Shown: one piece after another, positions 25,778 through 33,874 of the stretch
Numbering within the stretch: position 1 is the stretch's first letter
Layout of the letters: each line of letters starts with the position of its first letter
Source of the DNA: an uncultured Acidobacteriota bacterium
Lineage (GTDB): Bacteria; Acidobacteriota; Blastocatellia; RBC074
NCBI GenBank assembly: GCA_902825875.1
Contig: CADECP010000015.1
Coordinates: 69,333-133,332, forward strand
DNA: 64,000 bases
Direction: 5' to 3'
Position numbers and translations under genes: made by a program
Notes under the pieces: generated by a model
Told to the model about the DNA's origin: nothing
Seen by the model: only the letters and a program-made list of their open reading frames with translations
Database searches by the model: none

Positions 25778-26868
25778 GAGGTGCGCTGTGTGGAAATAAA
25801 GGTCAGGATCGTATTGCCCAACCGTACAGCGTCATAACTCTGAAGAGGATGAGCTTCACTGATTTCGCGGCCATTGACGAATGTGCCGTTGCGCGAAAGA
25901 TCGTCCTTAACCAGAAAACGGCCTTCGCGGTAAACAATGATTGCATGCGAACCGCTGACGGTTTCGTCATCAATCACAATGTCGCAAACCGGATTGGCTC
26001 CGATGCGGTTGTATCCGGCGTAAATTCGAAAATCTTCGCCGTCCGGATTGCGGTTGTAGCTGACCAGCCAGCCGACCAGTTTGCCTTTGGTCGAACGTTG
26101 AAGCCCGGCTTCGTCGGCGACCAATATAGTTCGTCGCTCTTCGTCGCGGTCAACGGCCTGAACCGGCGGATAATCAGGTGGATTCGGCGCAAGCGGTTCG
26201 GGAGAAGGTGCGAAATCCTCAATATCGTTCGACACCATAGTTGCTGCCTGAGCCAATGGCGGTGGCGGCGGTGGGGATGCCTGAACTGCTGCGGCTTCGG
26301 ATTTTGGTTCGACGGTGATTGCGGGCATTTCGGCTATGGTCGTTTCGGCCAGATGCGAAATCATTTCAGTTGGCGCATAAGCCTGAGTCGGCACGGATTG
26401 CGCTGCGGCCTGATGGCCGAGCACTTCTGACACATCAATGCCGCCAATTTTGGTTTCAAACATTTCCGGCGAACCGTTCGGTGGTTCAAACGCTTCGGCG
26501 GCTCCGACTTTGGTTTCAAAGTTCGTGGCAAACGGTTCGGCGTTGGTAGCGAATTCGCCTGCCGGGAAGCCCGAAACCGAATTCGACGCTGCCGCTGCTA
26601 CGGCAGGATAGGAATTCGGCGGCTCGAATGCCGTCACCGGTTCTTCGATTCTGGTGGCGAATGCGTTTGATGTTTCCGGCGACGACGATGTGGATTCCGG
26701 CTGTGGGCAATAGGGGCAGTATTGATAAACGGCACTGTAAACGTGTCCTTGCGGGCAGTTAATCAGCGAAGACGTGGGCATCGAAGGGCGCGGAAACGGG
26801 TTCCCGCAATTGCCACAAAACTTGGCTGTGTCCATGTTCTGGCTACGGCAGACCGGGCAGCTCAGCAT
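25774..26868 (-). CDS. Zinc-ribbon/FHA-domain protein
   Basis: The N-terminus carries zinc-ribbon pairs (SCPVCRSQN, FCGNCGNPF, then NCPQGH and CPYCPQ). A long Pro/Glu/Ala-rich, probably disordered region follows, and then a C-terminal FHA domain (about 270-360) with YNRIGANPVCDIVI, VSGSHAII and SRNGTFVNG, the phospho-Thr-binding loops. FHA proteins read Ser/Thr kinase output, and the PP2C gene follows on the same strand. GAGGAGG lies nine bases before the ATG at 26868 and directly abuts the ATG at 26877, so 26868 is the better start. Confidence 0.88.
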   Translation of the reverse strand: MLSCPVCRSQNMDTAKFCGNCGNPFPRPSMPTSSLINCPQGHVYSAVYQYCPYCPQPESTSSSPETSNAFATRIEEPVTAFEPPNSYPAVAAAASNSVSGFPAGEFATNAEPFATNFETKVGAAEAFEPPNGSPEMFETKIGGIDVSEVLGHQAAAQSVPTQAYAPTEMISHLAETTIAEMPAITVEPKSEAAAVQASPPPPPPLAQAATMVSNDIEDFAPSPEPLAPNPPDYPPVQAVDRDEERRTILVADEAGLQRSTKGKLVGWLVSYNRNPDGEDFRIYAGYNRIGANPVCDIVIDDETVSGSHAIIVYREGRFLVKDDLSRNGTFVNGREISEAHPLQSYDAVRLGNTILTFISTQRTS

Positions 26869-27476
26869 TTGAATCATCCTCCTCAAACTCAATTATCTTT
26901 GATTGCTTCAACTAACAGCTAACAAATTCCTTGCCTGACCTTAACGGGTACAGCGGCAATCCGAAGTTTCAGAATATCGTTGGGGGATCAAGCAAGAATG
27001 GGCGCATCTTAGCACGAGCAAAGCCGTTTGCGAGCACAGTTTCTGGCAAGGCGGCCTGTTGGTGTTTGGCGAATTAGAAAAGAGATTCAAGTTGACGCTA
27101 TTCATGCCATTAAGTACACTCGCGCGCGCCAGTGAACGCTACTCACACCGGCATTGATTTCAACGAATCTCCTCGCTTCAGCGGCAAATTTTGTCTTGTG
27201 ACTACGCTGCGGATTTGTTGAAAAGCGTCGCTGACAACCAGAGCTTCATGTCCTAAAAAACACAGAGTGAATTTGCGATAAACTGCATAAATTTTTACTC
27301 TGTTGTTTGGATTCACGACGCTGGGCCACGTTTTCATCATCGCCCCTGACAAACCATTTAATAGTGCTTCGCGTTGGCTGACGCGAAGCGGCATCCTCAT
27401 CACAAAGCTTTTTCACCTTCGTTTTTGTCAGGTGTAACCGGATAAAACACCCTGAACCAGGAGAGACATTTTTGAC
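26869..27476. other. 608-bp intergenic region
   Basis: This gap separates the divergent FHA and subtilase genes and probably holds both promoters. A CAGGAGAGA ribosome site precedes the subtilase ATG. The 86-codon frame on the minus strand (27143-27403) shows no domain and is probably chance. I see no RNA gene. Confidence 0.6.
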
Positions 27477-30400
27477 ATGCCGACTTCATTCATTCCCTCA
27501 CTCAAATTCCGAAACAAATCCCTCTTTCGTATTTTCATTGCGCTGTCATTGATTCTGATTTTTGCGTTGCCGTTGTTTTCGATTTGGAAAACTACGCGCG
27601 CAGCCAAACAAAATGGTCAGAATGAAGCTGTCAGCGTCGGCGAACGGAAAGCCACACTGACCGGCTACCGCAGTGTCACGGGCAAACACAAACTTCGCGT
27701 GACCGACCCGCAACAAGCCAGGGAATTGAAAAGGCTCGGCGCAAAGTTGGTGGCTGATTATGGTTCGTTTCAGATTTTCAATGCCGACGAAGCCATAGTT
27801 CAGGCAATGAGCAAAGCCAGTTCGCTGGCGTTCAGCGACGAAGACAATCTGGTGCTGCTCAATGTCGGGGCGTTGGACACCACAAAATCGGAATTGCAGC
27901 AACAACGAGGCAGAACGGCGAATTTCAGCGGAGGCGAGCCGTCGTTGCATCTGGTGCAGTTTGCCGGGCCGATCAAACCGAATTGGATCGAGGAATTGCG
28001 GGCGACCGGCGTCAAAATCGTCAATTACATTCCGAACAACGCTTACTTGGTTTTCGGCCACGAACAAAATCTGGCGAAACTTTCGGAATGGGCGACTCGT
28101 GCCGATTACGTCCAATGGGATGGCGAATACAAAAGCCAATACAAAATTGATCCGGCGACTGCCGCTCAAATGCGCGGCGACGGGACGTTACAGGAAAACG
28201 ATCAGCTTTTCGCCGTCCAACTCGCGGACGACGGCGAAGGCAACCAACTAACGTTCAACGCGATCAACAGCCTGAAGACCGATGCAATTCGCAGCCAGTA
28301 CAGCGTTCTGAAATTCGTCAACATCATCGTCAAGTTGCCGATTCTGTCTGTCGAACGACAACTGGCCGAACGCCCTGACGTGATTTCGATTGCGCGTTAT
28401 GTCGTGCCGGAAAAGTTCGACGAGCGGCAGAACATCATCATGACAGGCAACCTGACTGGCAATTCACCTACGCAGACGAACTATCTGACTTTTCTGGCCA
28501 ATCAAGGTTTCAATCAAACTCAATTCAATACGTCCGGATTTGCAGTCAACGTCGTTGATAGCGGAATTGACAACGCCACGACTTCGCCTAATCACTTTGC
28601 GCTGTATGTCAGCGGAGTGACCAGTAATGCCAGTCGAGTTCTGTTCAATCGTCTGGAAGGAACCGCCAATGGCGTGAACAGCACGTTGCTGGGTTGTGAC
28701 GGACACGGCAACATCAACGCCCACATTATCGGCGGCTTTATTCCCAACGGTTCGCCATTCGATGCTTTCCCGCACGCGGACGACAGCGGATTCCGGTACG
28801 GGCTTGGAGTTGCTCCGTTCGTAAGACTGGGTTCGACGGTAATTTTCGACCCGAGCATTTACACCTTTCCGAACCTGACGGCCATCGAGTCGCGCGCTTA
28901 TAACGACAACGCGCGAATCAGCAGCAACAGTTGGGGAGCGAACGTCGGCGGAGCCTACACCGTTGATTCGCAAACTTACGATGCGCTGGTGCGCGATTCG
29001 CAACCGACCGGAGCGCCGTTTACTCAAGCTGGCAATCAGGAAATGGTGATTGTTTTTTCGGCGGGAAATCAGGGGCCGTCTTCCAGTTCGATTGGAGCGC
29101 CCGGAACGGCCAAAAACGTCATCACCGTCGGAGCGGCGGAAAACGATCAGGCGTTTGGCGCAGCCGATGGTTGCAACATTGCCGACGGCGGAGCGGACAA
29201 CGCCAACGACATAATCAGTTTTTCCAGCCGAGGCCCGACAACCGACGGACGGCGCAAACCGGAAATCGTCGCGCCCGGAACGCACATCACGGGCGGAGTG
29301 GCTCAGGCCAGCAATCCTTCCGTAACCGGCACTGCTAATCCTTGTTATACGGGCAGCGGAGTTTGCGGCGGGCCTGGCGGAGCGAATTTCTTTCCTGGCG
29401 GCCAACAGTTTTATACGGCTTCGTCCGGAACCAGCCATTCGGCTCCGGCTGTGGCGGGAGCGGCGGCGTTGGTTCGCCAGCGATTCATCAACGCGGGATT
29501 GAATCCGCCGACTCCGGCAATGACCAAAGCCGTGTTGATGAATTCGGCGCGTTACCTGACTGGGTTTGGAGCCAACGATTCGTTGTGGTCGAACGTTCAG
29601 GGAATGGGCGAGGTCAATTTGACGACGGCCATGAATTTGTTTTCGGCTCCGGCGGTTTTGCGCGATCAAAGCGGCACCGACACCTTCACGGCAACCGGTC
29701 AATCCCGCACTTACACCGGCAACGTGTCGAGTTCAGGCCAACCGTTTCGAGTGACGTTGGCGTGGACGGATGCGCCCGGTTCGACGACCGGCAACTCTTT
29801 TGTCAACAACCTGGATTTGGAAGTCACCGTCGGCGGCCAAACTTACAAAGGCAATGTGTTTAGCGGAGCTTCGTCGGCGACGGGCGGTTCCGCCGACACG
29901 CGCAACAATGCCGAAAGCGTTTTTCTGCCAGCGGGCGTCAGCGGAACTTTCACTGTTCGCATTCTCGCTTCGAACATTGCCGGAGACGGCGTGCCCAATT
30001 TCGGCGGAGTTTTGGATCAGGATTTTGCTTTGGTGGTCAGCAACGCGACGTTGAATCCTTTGCCGGTTATCGCTACGGCCAGTCAGACGATCACTGCGGA
30101 AAGCTGCGGTACAGGGAACGGCGAAGTTGATCCCGGCGAAACTGTGACGGTTGATCTGGCGCTGCAAAACGTTGGCAACGCCAACACAGCGAATTTGGTC
30201 GCCACCTTGCAAGCCACAGGCGGCGTCACCAGTCCCAGCGCGGCTCAGAATTACGGAGCATTGATTGCCGCAGGCGCGTCCGTCACGCGACCGTTTACGT
30301 TCACGGCGACTGGAACTTGCGGCGGAACCGTCACCGCGACTTTGGATTTACAGGATGGCGCGACGAATTTGGGATCGGTGATTTTTACTTTCCGGATGGG

Positions 30401-32660
30401 AGCGACGGTGTCTGGATCGTCTTCGTTTTCCAACACCGGTTCGATCAGCATTCCGAACGGAGCGCCCGGTTCGACTTCAGGCAATGCCTTGCCTTATCCA
30501 TCGCAAATCACTGCTTCCGGCTTGAACGGAACAGTCAGCAAAGTCACAGTCACTTTCAACGGATTGAACCACACCTTCCCAGACGATATGGATGTGTTGT
30601 TGGTTGGCCCCGGCGGACAATCTGTGTTGTTGATGTCCGACGCCGGAGGTTCGACCGACATCGTCAATGCCAATGTCACATTTGACGATACGGCGGCGGC
30701 GATCCCTGATTCTTCGGCGGTGACGACCGGAACTTATGCTCCGGCGGATTACGGTGGGGTTACGGATGCGTTTCCTTCACCAGCGCCGAGCGCGCCGTAT
30801 GCGACGTCGCTTTCAGTGTTTAACGGAACTTCTGGCAATGGCGTTTGGTCGTTGTACATCGTGGATGACGCCGACACCGAAAGCGGCAGCATTACAGGCG
30901 GTTGGACATTGAATGTCACGACTGGAATTCCGGCTTGTTGTGCGCCGATGTGTCCGACGATTACCGTTGATCCGCCGACGCTGAACAACGCTCAGCAAGG
31001 AGTTGCCTACTCCCAAACCTTCACGCAAAGCGGCGGGACAATTCCGGTCACATTCGGATTGACCGGAACAATGCCGCCCGGATTGATGTTTTCCGGTGCA
31101 ACCTTGAGCGGCACGCCGACCACTCCGGGAACTTATAACTTTGTGGTTTCGGTCGTTGACGCCAACGGTTGCACAGGCAACACAAACTATTCGTTGGTGG
31201 TGACTTGTCCGACCATCACTGTTAATCCTGCAAGTTTACCGAACGGAGTCGTTGGCAGAGCTTATAGTCAGCAATTGAGTCAATCCGGCGGAACAGCGCC
31301 AGCTACATTTACGCAAACGGCTGGCACGTTGCCGACCGGATTGACACTCAGCAACGCCGGATTGCTTTCCGGTTTGCCAACTGAAACTGGCTCGTTCACC
31401 TTCACGGTCGAAGGCAGAGACGTAAACAACTGCACAGGCACGCGAGAATACACTGTGATGGTCACGCGGTTGCAGTTTTATCCTCTGCCTGCGCCGATTC
31501 GTTTGCTTGACACGCGACCGGGTCAGCCCGGATGCGATGCTCCCGGAGCGAAAATTCCCGGCGGAACTTCGCGTACCCAAACCGCGCGCAGGACGTGCAG
31601 CGGCCAGACAATTCCAGCCAATGCGATGGCCATCACAGGCAACATCACGACGGTCGAATCCGGCGGAGGATTTCTGACGCTGTATCCCAGCGACGTGACT
31701 CAGCCGACGGTGGCCAATTCAAACTTCCTGCCGAATGAAATACTGAACAACGTGTTTACAGTGGGCTTGGGCGAACCCGACGGAGCGTTCAAGATTTTCG
31801 TCACCTCGAACACAGACGTAGTGATTGATGTGACCGGTTATTACGCGCCGCCGGGAATGGGCGGATTGTATTTCCATCCGCTGCCGAAACCGGTTCGGTT
31901 GCTGGAAACTCGCACTGGCTTTCCAGGATGCAATACGCCCGGAGCGACGATTCCTGCTGACACTGATGTCACGCAAACCGCGCCGCTGACTTGCGACGGA
32001 GTGACAATTCCGGCGAATGCCAGCGCCATCGTTGGCAATGCCACCGTGGTCAATAACGTCAGCGGAGGCTTTCTGACTCTGTTTCCGGCAAATGTCACCC
32101 GCCCGTTGGTCGCAAACTCCAACTTCACGCCGGGTCAAATCATGAATGCGCCGTTTACCGTTGGCCTGTCGCCGGCGGGGCAGTTCAAGGTTTACTCGAC
32201 TACGGTGACGGATTTAGTGATTGACGTGCTGGGTTATTACAGCCCGGACGCGACGGATATTAACGGGCAAGGATTGCTGTACACAGGTTTGCAGCGACCC
32301 GTGCGATTGCTCGATACCCGTGCAGTGGCTTCAGGTTGCACCACGCCCGGAGTCCCGATCACTGCTGGCAGCACTTTGACACAGGTCGCACGCGGGACTT
32401 GCGATGGAATAGTCATCGAAAATACTGCCGCAGCGATTGTCGGCAACGCCACCGTCGTGAATACGTTGGGTTCCGGCTATCTGACCTTCTGGCCGAGCAG
32501 CGCCACTCAACCAACGGTCGCCACATCGAATTTCACTGTCGGCCAAATTTTCAATCGGCATTTTATTGTCGGTTTGGGAGCGGCGGATGGAGCATTCAAG
32601 ATATTCTCGTCTGCGACGACTGATTTGGTGATTGATGTGTCTGGCTATTTCGCGCCTTGA
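27477..32660 (+). CDS. Large secreted subtilase (S8) with P-domain, Ig-like and triple RLLDTR repeats
   Basis: This 1727-residue exported serine peptidase has a long signal region (about 15-40). The S8 domain has Asp in VVDSGIDN (about 360), a likely His in CDGHGNINAH (about 408) and Ser in GTSHSAPAVAGAAAL (about 651). After it come a beta-sandwich, a P/Homo-B domain (about 978-1155) with DDMDVLLVGPGG and WSLYIVDDADTESG, two putative Ig folds with PTITVDPPTL / PTITVNPASL starts (about 1160-1330), and three tandem modules of about 131 residues (from about 1332, 1463 and 1600), each with RLLDTR or RLLETR, a Cys pair and a VIDVxGYYxP end. The His motif is unusual: an INA insert replaces the normal HGTHVAG. 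Confidence 0.88.
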   Translation: MPTSFIPSLKFRNKSLFRIFIALSLILIFALPLFSIWKTTRAAKQNGQNEAVSVGERKATLTGYRSVTGKHKLRVTDPQQARELKRLGAKLVADYGSFQIFNADEAIVQAMSKASSLAFSDEDNLVLLNVGALDTTKSELQQQRGRTANFSGGEPSLHLVQFAGPIKPNWIEELRATGVKIVNYIPNNAYLVFGHEQNLAKLSEWATRADYVQWDGEYKSQYKIDPATAAQMRGDGTLQENDQLFAVQLADDGEGNQLTFNAINSLKTDAIRSQYSVLKFVNIIVKLPILSVERQLAERPDVISIARYVVPEKFDERQNIIMTGNLTGNSPTQTNYLTFLANQGFNQTQFNTSGFAVNVVDSGIDNATTSPNHFALYVSGVTSNASRVLFNRLEGTANGVNSTLLGCDGHGNINAHIIGGFIPNGSPFDAFPHADDSGFRYGLGVAPFVRLGSTVIFDPSIYTFPNLTAIESRAYNDNARISSNSWGANVGGAYTVDSQTYDALVRDSQPTGAPFTQAGNQEMVIVFSAGNQGPSSSSIGAPGTAKNVITVGAAENDQAFGAADGCNIADGGADNANDIISFSSRGPTTDGRRKPEIVAPGTHITGGVAQASNPSVTGTANPCYTGSGVCGGPGGANFFPGGQQFYTASSGTSHSAPAVAGAAALVRQRFINAGLNPPTPAMTKAVLMNSARYLTGFGANDSLWSNVQGMGEVNLTTAMNLFSAPAVLRDQSGTDTFTATGQSRTYTGNVSSSGQPFRVTLAWTDAPGSTTGNSFVNNLDLEVTVGGQTYKGNVFSGASSATGGSADTRNNAESVFLPAGVSGTFTVRILASNIAGDGVPNFGGVLDQDFALVVSNATLNPLPVIATASQTITAESCGTGNGEVDPGETVTVDLALQNVGNANTANLVATLQATGGVTSPSAAQNYGALIAAGASVTRPFTFTATGTCGGTVTATLDLQDGATNLGSVIFTFRMGATVSGSSSFSNTGSISIPNGAPGSTSGNALPYPSQITASGLNGTVSKVTVTFNGLNHTFPDDMDVLLVGPGGQSVLLMSDAGGSTDIVNANVTFDDTAAAIPDSSAVTTGTYAPADYGGVTDAFPSPAPSAPYATSLSVFNGTSGNGVWSLYIVDDADTESGSITGGWTLNVTTGIPACCAPMCPTITVDPPTLNNAQQGVAYSQTFTQSGGTIPVTFGLTGTMPPGLMFSGATLSGTPTTPGTYNFVVSVVDANGCTGNTNYSLVVTCPTITVNPASLPNGVVGRAYSQQLSQSGGTAPATFTQTAGTLPTGLTLSNAGLLSGLPTETGSFTFTVEGRDVNNCTGTREYTVMVTRLQFYPLPAPIRLLDTRPGQPGCDAPGAKIPGGTSRTQTARRTCSGQTIPANAMAITGNITTVESGGGFLTLYPSDVTQPTVANSNFLPNEILNNVFTVGLGEPDGAFKIFVTSNTDVVIDVTGYYAPPGMGGLYFHPLPKPVRLLETRTGFPGCNTPGATIPADTDVTQTAPLTCDGVTIPANASAIVGNATVVNNVSGGFLTLFPANVTRPLVANSNFTPGQIMNAPFTVGLSPAGQFKVYSTTVTDLVIDVLGYYSPDATDINGQGLLYTGLQRPVRLLDTRAVASGCTTPGVPITAGSTLTQVARGTCDGIVIENTAAAIVGNATVVNTLGSGYLTFWPSSATQPTVATSNFTVGQIFNRHFIVGLGAADGAFKIFSSATTDLVIDVSGYFAP

Positions 32661-32682
32661 TGAAAATCCAAGAGCAAGTGAC

Positions 32683-32724
32683 AAAGGAGTGTGACGAACT
32701 GCCAGTTCTTCTCACTCCTTTTTT
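32683..32724 (+). terminator. Rho-independent terminator after the subtilase gene
   Basis: The arms AAAGGAGTG and CACTCCTTT enclose a second inner hairpin (GAACTGCCAGTTC) and are followed by a T-run. It ends the rightward transcript just before the convergent polysaccharide cluster. Confidence 0.8.
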
Positions 32725-32746
32725 CTATTTGGGTTGAGGCAAGTTT

Positions 32747-33856
32747 TTACAGGCTTTTCTGCATGACGATCAAGGCTTGCGGCAAGACTGACGGATCGTC
32801 AACGAAGTCACGAAGGGTCAGATACTTCGCCCATTCGCGCTCGACATAACCGCGCGGGATGACGCTGTCGCCATATACCGAACCAGCCAGTTCCGGATTG
32901 TCGCCGCCACCATTTGCCGCGTACAGAAACTCGCCTCGGTCGTAGGCTGCCAGACATTGTTCTGTTTCCAAAAAGGAGTTTGCCAATAATTGTTGATGCA
33001 GATTGAGTGAGGCTTTGTGGGTGCGAAACGAAGCGCAGTATTCAATAAAGCTTCGCCGTTGAGTCGTCACGACAATCAATCCGCCCGGACGCAACAGTCG
33101 GGAAAATTCCTGCACCCATTGGAGCGCCAGTGTTTCCGGCAGGTGCGAAAACACCGAAAAGGCATAAATCACATCGAAGCTGTTTGCCGGAAATTCCAAT
33201 GGCGGGAAGTTGGGAACAACGGAAAACTGGCCGGGAAGTTTGGATTCGTGGCAAAGCTTCACAGCGGATTCCAAAACGTCCACACCGTAGATGTTTTCCG
33301 GTTTTACGTCGCGCATGAAGAATCGGGCGATGCGTCCCCAGCCGCAACCGAAATCCAACACACGACTTTGCGGCGTCAGTTCGTGGCCAAACTCGGCGGA
33401 GTATTTTTTGATTTGCTGGTAAAAAGGAAAGATCGAACGCAGCGCAGTTTCCGCCGATTCTCCGACGAAGCTTTCCTGAATTTCGGTGGGCGGAAATCCG
33501 GGCAGTTCGAAATTCTGAAAGCGGGAATAGCGAACGCTGCCCAGCAGAACCTGCAACCATTCTTCCTCGCTCAATTCGCTGAGCGATGTGATCTGGCGAA
33601 TTGGTTGATCGTTGGTCGAGGCAGCTTGTGTTTCTGGCGATGAAGCGGCGGCAACCGTTGCGGAATCTTGTTGGCGGCGAGGCGAGAAAGCCGTTTTCAA
33701 TCGCCACGCGCGTTGCAGCCATTTCCAGCCGTTACTGCCGACGATGGTGTTCAGTTGGCGATTCAATTCTGCGATTTCAGCTTGCAGATGAACGATCCGG
33801 CGATCTTTTTCCAGGATCGTTTGGTTCAATTGCTCGATTTCTTTTTCGGTCGTCAT
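32747..33856 (-). CDS. Class I SAM methyltransferase with N-terminal coiled coil
   Basis: Residues about 1-40 form a coiled coil (heptad-like EKEIEQLNQTILEKDRRIVH), followed by IVGSNGWKWLQRAWRLK. The methyltransferase domain (about 140-300) has motif I VLDFGCGWGRIARFF, then IYGVDVLESAV and FDVIYAFSVFSHLPE. The GSxGWxxLQxxWRL motif also occurs in the WbsX fusion protein encoded next, so both may dock on a common partner or membrane site. It is the last gene of the leftward polysaccharide run and probably methylates a glycan or its precursor. Confidence 0.85.
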   Translation of the reverse strand: MTTEKEIEQLNQTILEKDRRIVHLQAEIAELNRQLNTIVGSNGWKWLQRAWRLKTAFSPRRQQDSATVAAASSPETQAASTNDQPIRQITSLSELSEEEWLQVLLGSVRYSRFQNFELPGFPPTEIQESFVGESAETALRSIFPFYQQIKKYSAEFGHELTPQSRVLDFGCGWGRIARFFMRDVKPENIYGVDVLESAVKLCHESKLPGQFSVVPNFPPLEFPANSFDVIYAFSVFSHLPETLALQWVQEFSRLLRPGGLIVVTTQRRSFIEYCASFRTHKASLNLHQQLLANSFLETEQCLAAYDRGEFLYAANGGGDNPELAGSVYGDSVIPRGYVEREWAKYLTLRDFVDDPSVLPQALIVMQKSL

Positions 33857-33874
33857 AGGCGCCTCAGCTTTGCG

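Noticed and set aside
27143..27403. 86-codon minus-strand frame in the gap before the subtilase
   Set aside because: No ribosome site, no domain and no hydrophobic pattern; probably chance.
28464..29702. 412-codon minus-strand frame inside the subtilase gene
   Set aside because: Arg/Ser-rich antisense shadow of a gene with clear catalytic motifs.
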